Source: Streptomyces sp. NBC_00094 (lineage in GTDB: Bacteria > Actinomycetota > Actinomycetes > Streptomycetales > Streptomycetaceae). Taken from it: a stretch of 64,000 nucleotides of DNA. Both the position numbers and the translations under genes were made by a program. The notes beneath the pieces are model-generated. The model saw only the letters and a program-made list of their open reading frames with translations, searched no databases and had not been told where the DNA came from. Positions 59,370 to 64,000 of the stretch are shown here, piece after piece (the stretch's first letter is position 1; every line of letters starts with the position of its first letter). The DNA lies in assembly GCF_026343125.1 (NCBI RefSeq), contig NZ_JAPEMB010000001.1:5399501-5463500 (forward strand). Direction: 5' to 3'.

Positions 59370-59402
59370 CATATCGCGACTCTCGATAGACACGATATAT
59401 CG
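59370..59402 (-). promoter_or_regulatory. Operator candidate of DUF4097-padR operon
   Basis: TATCG-N7-CGATA (59372-59388) and the perfect palindrome CGATATATCG (59393-59402) lie 30-60 bp upstream of the DUF4097 start. A minus-strand -10-like GATATG overlaps them (59375-59370). AT-rich dyads of this kind are typical PadR sites. Confidence 0.6.
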
Positions 59403-59488
59403 CGGAAAGGGGAAGTCAACCCTGACTCTTCCCCGATACGTAGGGGGCAATCACCGCCGTACACGGACAAATTGGCTAGCGTGGGGCC

Positions 59489-60304
59489 ATGAACGCGACA
59501 ACCGGATCGAGCCCCTCAGGGGCGCTGCTGCTCTGCCGTGCCGAGCCCCCGACGGTCAGGCCGCCGGCCCAGCTGCTGCGGGAACAGCTGCTCCTCGCTC
59601 CCGCGGGCGACGACTGGAGCGTGCTCGTACCGGAGGGGAAGCCCTGGCTCCACGGCGGGGAACCCGTCGAACAGGTCGTCACCGGCTGGGCCACCGCCCT
59701 CGCCGTCTCCGCGGCGACCTGGCCCGTCCTCGCGCTCTGGTGGGACCGCGACCGGGCCGGGATCACGCTCGCCGCGGGCTTCCGCCGTACCGTCGGCTAC
59801 ACCTGGCTCGCGGACGGCACCCCCGTCGGCGAGGACGAGGCCATGCGGACCTTCGCCGCCCGGCTCTCCCTCGACCCCGTCCTGGACGTCCAGGCCCTGG
59901 AACCGCTCACCGAGCCCGACCCGGGCGCCGACGCCCACAGCCGGCTCGTCGGCGTCGTCGCGGTCCTCGCCCGCACCGGCCTCGCCCTGCCGACCGGCCT
60001 CACCCCCGGCGACAGCGCAGACCGGCTCCGTTCCGTGGCCCTGGCCCAGGGCGCCGAGGAACTCGCATGGCCCGGCTGGCTCGACGCCGTACGCGCCGAG
60101 CTGGACGTGATGGAGGAGGGGCCCCTCGGCCCGTACCTGCGCGGCCCCAAGGCGCGCGCACTGGGCGGGGCGCAACTCGCGGTGGGTCTGCCGCTGCTGA
60201 TCTGGGGCATCGGCCGGCGCAGCGGCGGCTGGGCGACGGCGGGGGCCCTGCTCGTCGCGCACGGCGGGTTCGGACTCGCCTACGACCGGCTGCGGGACCG
60301 CTGA
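59489..60304 (+). CDS. Uncharacterised protein, tail-duplicated 3' end
   Basis: A 271-residue protein without a motif I recognise. The first ~200 residues look globular and cytoplasmic (WSVLVPEGKPWLHGGEPVEQVVTGWATALAVSAATWPVLALWWDRDRAG). The last ~50 form a hydrophobic hairpin (LGGAQLAVGLPLLIWGIG, then WATAGALLVAHGGFGLAYDRLRDR) that could anchor it to the membrane. A TAGCGT -10 box ends 6 nt before the ATG, suggesting a leaderless transcript. Its final 47 bp have been copied twice more downstream. Confidence 0.7.
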   Translation: MNATTGSSPSGALLLCRAEPPTVRPPAQLLREQLLLAPAGDDWSVLVPEGKPWLHGGEPVEQVVTGWATALAVSAATWPVLALWWDRDRAGITLAAGFRRTVGYTWLADGTPVGEDEAMRTFAARLSLDPVLDVQALEPLTEPDPGADAHSRLVGVVAVLARTGLALPTGLTPGDSADRLRSVALAQGAEELAWPGWLDAVRAELDVMEEGPLGPYLRGPKARALGGAQLAVGLPLLIWGIGRRSGGWATAGALLVAHGGFGLAYDRLRDR

Positions 60305-60419
60305 CGCACGGCGGGTTCGGGACTCTCGTACGACTGGCTGCGGGACCGCTGACGCACGGCGGGTTCGGGACTCTCGTACGACTGGCTGCGGGACCGCTGA
60401 CGCACGGCGGGGCCGCTGA
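60258..60419 (+). repeat. Tandem duplication of a gene's last 47-48 bp
   Basis: Copy 1 (60258-60304, 47 bp) is the coding end including TGA of the preceding gene. Copies 2 (60305-60352) and 3 (60353-60400) are 48 bp each, identical to each other and differing from copy 1 by one inserted G and two substitutions. A partial fourth copy (60401-60419) ends the array. Each copy retains the GACCGCTGA terminus. Confidence 0.92.
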
Positions 60420-60526
60420 CCGCACCGCCGGGATCGCCGCCCCCACGGCGGGTGCCGCGATTCGCGCCACCGGGATCGGCCGACCCCCAGGGCCGGGCCC
60501 ACCGGCCCCGCAGCCGGGACCGCGTC

Positions 60527-60712
60527 CTACTCGTCGTCGTCCTCGTCGTCGTCCAGACGGGCCAGCCAGGTCGCGAGGCGCTCTACCGGCACCTCGAAGT
60601 CGGGGTTGAGATCGACGAAGGTCCGCAGCTGCTCGGCGAGCCACTCGAAGGTGACTTCCTCCTCGCCGCGCCGCTTCTCCAGTTCCTCGATGCCACGGTC
60701 GGTGAAGTACAT
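60527..60712 (-). CDS. Small acidic protein (DUF6104-like)
   Basis: A 61-residue protein, MYFTDRGIEELEKRRGEEEVTFEWLAEQLRTFVDLNPDFEVPVERLATWLARLDDDEDDDE written here in two parts: YFTDRGIEELEKRRGEEEV and the WLAEQLRTFVDLNPDFE helix, with a strongly acidic Asp/Glu tail. It resembles the small actinobacterial family listed as DUF6104, which lies beside kgd in other streptomycetes. Function unknown. Confidence 0.75.
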   Translation of the reverse strand: MYFTDRGIEELEKRRGEEEVTFEWLAEQLRTFVDLNPDFEVPVERLATWLARLDDDEDDDE

Positions 60713-60752
60713 GCGATCAGGATAGGCGGTGCCCCGGAGGCCCACGGAACGC

Positions 60753-60790
60753 CGGAGGCCCGGCACCCCCGAGGGGGTGCCGGGCCTCCG
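60753..60790 (-). terminator. Terminator of the 2-oxoglutarate decarboxylase gene
   Basis: A perfect 18-bp stem with only GA at the tip (60753-60790) lies 26 bp beyond the kgd stop codon. Confidence 0.9.
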
Positions 60791-60815
60791 TACGTGGAAC
60801 TCACGCAGGACGAGA

Positions 60816-63800
60816 TCAGGCGTCGAAGACCTCGTTGACCAGCTGCTGCTGCTCCGCCTGGTGGCGCTTGGCCGAGCCGACCGCCGGGGAGGAGGAGTGC
60901 GGACGCGAGATCCGGCGCAGGCGCTCGCCCGCCGGGATGTCCGCACCGACCGCCAGGTCCAGGTGGTCGATCAGGTTGAGCGCGATGAACGGCCACGCAC
61001 CCTGGTTCGCCGGCTCCTCCTGCGCCCAGATGTACTTCGCGGCGTTCGGGTACTTGGCGATCTCGGCCTGGAGCTCGGCACCCGGCAGCGGGTACAGGCG
61101 CTCCAGACGGATGATCGCGGTCTCCGTGTCGCCCCGCTTCTGACGCTCGGCCTCCAGGTCGTAGTAGACCTTGCCGGCGCAGAAGACGACCTTGCGGACG
61201 TCCGCCGCGTTGCCGGCTCCGGAGGAGATGAGCGTGTCGCCGATCACCGGGCGGAAGCCGCCGGTGGTGAACTCCTCCACCTTCGACGCCGCGGCCTTCA
61301 GGCGCAGCATCGACTTCGGGGTGAAGACGATGAGCGGCTTGTGGTGCGGGTTGTGCACCTGCCAGCGCAGCAGGTGGAAGTAGTTCGACGGCAGCGTCGG
61401 CATCGCGATCGTCATGTTGTCCTGGGCGCACATCTGGAGGAAGCGCTCCGGGCGCGCGGACGAGTGGTCCGGGCCCTGGCCCTCGTAGCCGTGCGGCAGG
61501 AGCAGCGTGACGCCGGAGGTCTGGCCCCACTTCTGCTCGGCCGAGGAGATGAACTCGTCGACGACGGTCTGCGCGCCGTTGACGAAGTCACCGAACTGGG
61601 CCTCCCAGACGACCAGTGCCTCGGGGCGGGCCAGCGAGTAGCCGTACTCGAAGCCCATCGCCGCGTACTCGCTGAGCAGCGAGTCGTAGACGTTGTAGTG
61701 GGCCTGGTCCTCGGCCAGGTAGAGCAGCGGGGTGAAGTCCTCGCCGGTCTCCTGGTCCACCAGGACCGCGTGGCGCTGGCCGAACGTGCCGCGGCGGGAG
61801 TCCTGGCCCGAGAGGCGGACCGGGGTGCCCTCCATCAGCAGGGAGCCGATGGCGAGGGTCTCGCCGAAGCCCCAGTCGATGGTGCCGTCGTCGATGGAGG
61901 CGGCGCGGCGCTGCATCTGCGGCATCAGTCGCGGGTGGACCGTGATCCGCTCCGGGACGTTGACCTGCGACTCGGCGATCCGCTTCACGACCTCGGCGGA
62001 GACCGCGGTGGTGACGGAGACCGGGAACTCGGCGCGGGCGTCCGGGACGTGCGCCGGGGTCGGGGCCGCGGTGGCCTCGCGGACCTCCGCGAACACCTTC
62101 TCCAGCTGGCCCTGGAAGTCCTGGAGCGCCTGCTCCGCCTCTTCGAGGGTGATGTCGCCGCGACCGATGAGCGACTCGGTGTACAGCTTGCGCACCGAGC
62201 GCTTCTTGTCGATCAGGTTGTACATCTGCGGGTTGGTGAACTGCGGGTTGTCGCCCTCGTTGTGACCGCGGCGGCGGTAGCAGATGAGGTCGATCACGAC
62301 GTCCTTGTTGAACGTCTGGCGGAACTCGAAGGCCAGCCGCGCGACGCGGACCACGGCCTCCGGGTCGTCGCCGTTCACGTGGAAGATCGGCGCCTCGATC
62401 ATGCGGGCCACGTCGGTCGCGTACATGGAGGAACGCGAGGACTCCGGGGCGGCGGTGAAGCCGACCTGGTTGTTGATGACGATGTGGACCGTGCCGCCGG
62501 TGCGGTAGCCGCGCAGCTGGGACATGTTCAGCGTCTCGGCCACGACGCCCTGGCCGGCGAAGGCCGCGTCACCGTGGAGGGCGACCGGCAGGACCGTGAA
62601 GTCCGTGCCGCCCTTGTTGATGACGTCCTGCTTGGCGCGGACGATGCCTTCCAGGACCGGGTCGACCGCCTCCAGGTGCGAGGGGTTGGCGGCCAGGGAG
62701 ACCGTGATCTCCTCGCCGTCGAGACCGGTGAAGGTGCCCTGGGCGCCCAGGTGGTACTTGACGTCGCCGGAGCCGTGCATCGACTTCGGGTCGAGGTTGC
62801 CCTCGAACTCGCGGAAGATCTGCGCGTACGACTTGCCGACGATGTTCGCGAGGACGTTCAGGCGGCCGCGGTGGGCCATGCCGATGACGACCTCGTCGAG
62901 GCGCGACTCGGCGGCCGAGTCGATGACCGCGTCGAGCAGCGGGATGACGGACTCGCCGCCCTCCAGGGAGAAGCGCTTCTGGCCGACGTACTTCGTCTGC
63001 AGGAAGGTCTCGAAGGCCTCCGCCGCGTTCAGCCGGCGCAGGATCCGCAGCTGCTCCTCGCGCTCCACACGGGCGTGCGGGCGCTCGACGCGGTCCTGGA
63101 TCCACTTGCGCTGCTTCGGGTCCTGGATGTGCATGAACTCGACGCCGGTGGTGCGGCAGTACGAGTCGCGCAGGACGCCGAGGATGTCGCGGAGCTTCAT
63201 CATCGACTTGCCGGCGAAGCCACCGACCGCGAACTCCCGCTCCAGGTCCCACAGGGTGAGGCCGTGCTCGGTGATGTCCAGGTCGGGGTGCTTGCGCTGC
63301 TTGTACTCCAGCGGGTCGGTGTCGGCCATGACGTGGCCGCGGACCCGGTAGGAGTGGATGAGCTCGAAGACGCGCGCGGCCTTGGTGACGTCGTCGTCGT
63401 GCGACGCGTCGATGTCCTTGAGCCAGCGGACCGGCTCGTAGGGGATGCGCAGGGCCTTGAAGATGTCGTCGTAGAAGCCCTCCTCGCCGAGGAGGTAGTT
63501 CGCGACGACGCGCAGGAACTCGCCGGAGGCGGCGCCCTGGATGACGCGGTGGTCGTACGTCGAGGTCAGGGTCATGACCTTCGAGATGCCCAGCTTGTTC
63601 AGGGTGTCCTGGGAGGTGCCCTGGAACTCGGCCGGGTAGTCCATCGAGCCGACGCCCATGATGACCGACTGTCCGGGCATCAGACGCGGCACGGAGTGGA
63701 CGGTGCCGAGGCCGCCGGGGTTGGTCAGGGAGACCGTGACGCCGGAGAAGTCGTCCATCGTCAGCTTGCCCACGCGGGCCCGCTTGACGATGTCCTCGTA

Positions 63801-64000
63801 CGCCTGCCAGAACTCGAAGAAGTTGAGCGTCTCGGCCTTCTTGATGCCCGCGACGACGAGCTGGCGGTCGCCGTTGGGCTTCACCAGGTCGATCGCGAGA
63901 CCGAAGTTCACGTGCTCCGGCTTGACCAGGGTCGGCTTGCCGTCCTTCTCCGCGAAGGAGTGGTTCATCGACGGCATGGCCTTGATCGCCTGCACCATCG
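60816..64000 (-). CDS. kgd: Multifunctional 2-oxoglutarate decarboxylase/dehydrogenase E1-E2 (Kgd/SucA), 5' end outside window
   Basis: The visible C-terminal 1060 residues belong to the actinobacterial fused enzyme of the TCA cycle. First comes a succinyltransferase E2-like domain (about 1-185 here) ending with the catalytic histidine motif TYDHRVIQGAASGEFL. Then come E1 domains with thiamine-diphosphate motifs GMAHRGRLNVL, HGDAAFAGQGVVAETLN, VINNQVGFTAAPE and the C-terminal transketolase-like domain (GYEGQGPDHSSARPERFLQ). The frame runs off the right edge, so the start codon and the N-terminal segment (about 200 residues) are missing. It is the last gene on this strand, followed by an 18-bp hairpin. 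Confidence 0.95.
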   Translation of the reverse strand, partial: MVQAIKAMPSMNHSFAEKDGKPTLVKPEHVNFGLAIDLVKPNGDRQLVVAGIKKAETLNFFEFWQAYEDIVKRARVGKLTMDDFSGVTVSLTNPGGLGTVHSVPRLMPGQSVIMGVGSMDYPAEFQGTSQDTLNKLGISKVMTLTSTYDHRVIQGAASGEFLRVVANYLLGEEGFYDDIFKALRIPYEPVRWLKDIDASHDDDVTKAARVFELIHSYRVRGHVMADTDPLEYKQRKHPDLDITEHGLTLWDLEREFAVGGFAGKSMMKLRDILGVLRDSYCRTTGVEFMHIQDPKQRKWIQDRVERPHARVEREEQLRILRRLNAAEAFETFLQTKYVGQKRFSLEGGESVIPLLDAVIDSAAESRLDEVVIGMAHRGRLNVLANIVGKSYAQIFREFEGNLDPKSMHGSGDVKYHLGAQGTFTGLDGEEITVSLAANPSHLEAVDPVLEGIVRAKQDVINKGGTDFTVLPVALHGDAAFAGQGVVAETLNMSQLRGYRTGGTVHIVINNQVGFTAAPESSRSSMYATDVARMIEAPIFHVNGDDPEAVVRVARLAFEFRQTFNKDVVIDLICYRRRGHNEGDNPQFTNPQMYNLIDKKRSVRKLYTESLIGRGDITLEEAEQALQDFQGQLEKVFAEVREATAAPTPAHVPDARAEFPVSVTTAVSAEVVKRIAESQVNVPERITVHPRLMPQMQRRAASIDDGTIDWGFGETLAIGSLLMEGTPVRLSGQDSRRGTFGQRHAVLVDQETGEDFTPLLYLAEDQAHYNVYDSLLSEYAAMGFEYGYSLARPEALVVWEAQFGDFVNGAQTVVDEFISSAEQKWGQTSGVTLLLPHGYEGQGPDHSSARPERFLQMCAQDNMTIAMPTLPSNYFHLLRWQVHNPHHKPLIVFTPKSMLRLKAAASKVEEFTTGGFRPVIGDTLISSGAGNAADVRKVVFCAGKVYYDLEAERQKRGDTETAIIRLERLYPLPGAELQAEIAKYPNAAKYIWAQEEPANQGAWPFIALNLIDHLDLAVGADIPAGERLRRISRPHSSSPAVGSAKRHQAEQQQLVNEVFDA

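Noticed and set aside
60305..60609. Frame through the tail repeats continuing to 60609
   Set aside because: It has no start signal of its own and is open only because the 48-bp unit is a multiple of three; composition downstream is non-coding.

Overview
This is a contiguous piece of a Streptomyces chromosome. The base composition is very GC-rich with strong GC bias at third codon positions. Gene content and order match, from memory, the core segment of the Streptomyces coelicolor chromosome that runs from about SCO5204 to SCO5281: catR/catA, sigR-rsrA, nrdAB, dasR-dasABCD-nagB, wblE, rshA-sigH, sodN/sodX, malic enzyme and the 2-oxoglutarate decarboxylase. I see no prophage, CRISPR array, insertion sequence or biosynthetic gene cluster. 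About 64 protein genes, one of them broken, and one tRNA were found.

Layout. Positions 1-2.9 kb hold the end of a Sel1-repeat gene, an initiator tRNA, and a divergent Fur-family repressor/catalase pair. Positions 3-10 kb hold a CBS protein, a histidinol-phosphatase-like enzyme, a TetR/SMR pair, an operon of membrane peptidase-aroA-rsgA, an SRAP (YedK/HMCES) protein and a hydrolase. Positions 10-15.3 kb hold the thiol-stress regulators sigR-rsrA, two translationally coupled membrane HD-domain proteins and a TPR protein. Positions 15.3-20.2 kb hold def and the class Ia ribonucleotide reductase operon nrdAB, with a cobalamin riboswitch and two probable NrdR boxes. Positions 20.3-29.3 kb hold a symporter/DUF3311 pair and the chitooligosaccharide/GlcNAc cluster: dasR, divergent dasABCD, and convergent nagB, with DasR operator-like sites. 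Positions 30-38.5 kb hold a PdtaS-like histidine kinase, wblE, a diacylglycerol-kinase-like lipid kinase, rshA-sigH and a cation/proton antiporter. Positions 39-42 kb hold a Family 2B encapsulin shell gene followed by a polyprenyl diphosphate synthase, its probable cargo. Positions 42-50 kb are more accessory: TetR, LysR, GNAT, a secreted snapalysin-type protease, a small hydrolase behind a perfect 40-bp palindrome, and the nickel superoxide dismutase with its maturation protease. Positions 50-64 kb hold a polar amino-acid ABC transporter, malic enzyme, a quinone-oxidoreductase-like enzyme, a decayed GH5 glycosidase pseudogene, a PadR/DUF4097 pair, a small gene whose 3' end has been tandemly duplicated, and most of the fused 2-oxoglutarate decarboxylase (start codon outside the window).

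How it works together. Several self-contained regulatory circuits can be read directly: CatR on catA; SigR driving its own second promoter; NrdR boxes plus a B12 riboswitch on nrdAB; DasR on dasA, nagB and possibly the downstream sensor kinase; and a LysR regulator facing its protease. A recurring promoter design has a TANNNT -10 hexamer ending 6-7 nt before the start codon, which predicts many leaderless transcripts.

Most worth following are the encapsulin/prenyl synthase pair, the 40-bp perfect palindrome, the NrdR-box/riboswitch leader, the DasR-like site ahead of the sensor kinase, and the tandem duplication of a gene terminus. All assignments come from reading the sequence and remembered family knowledge; no database search was run.
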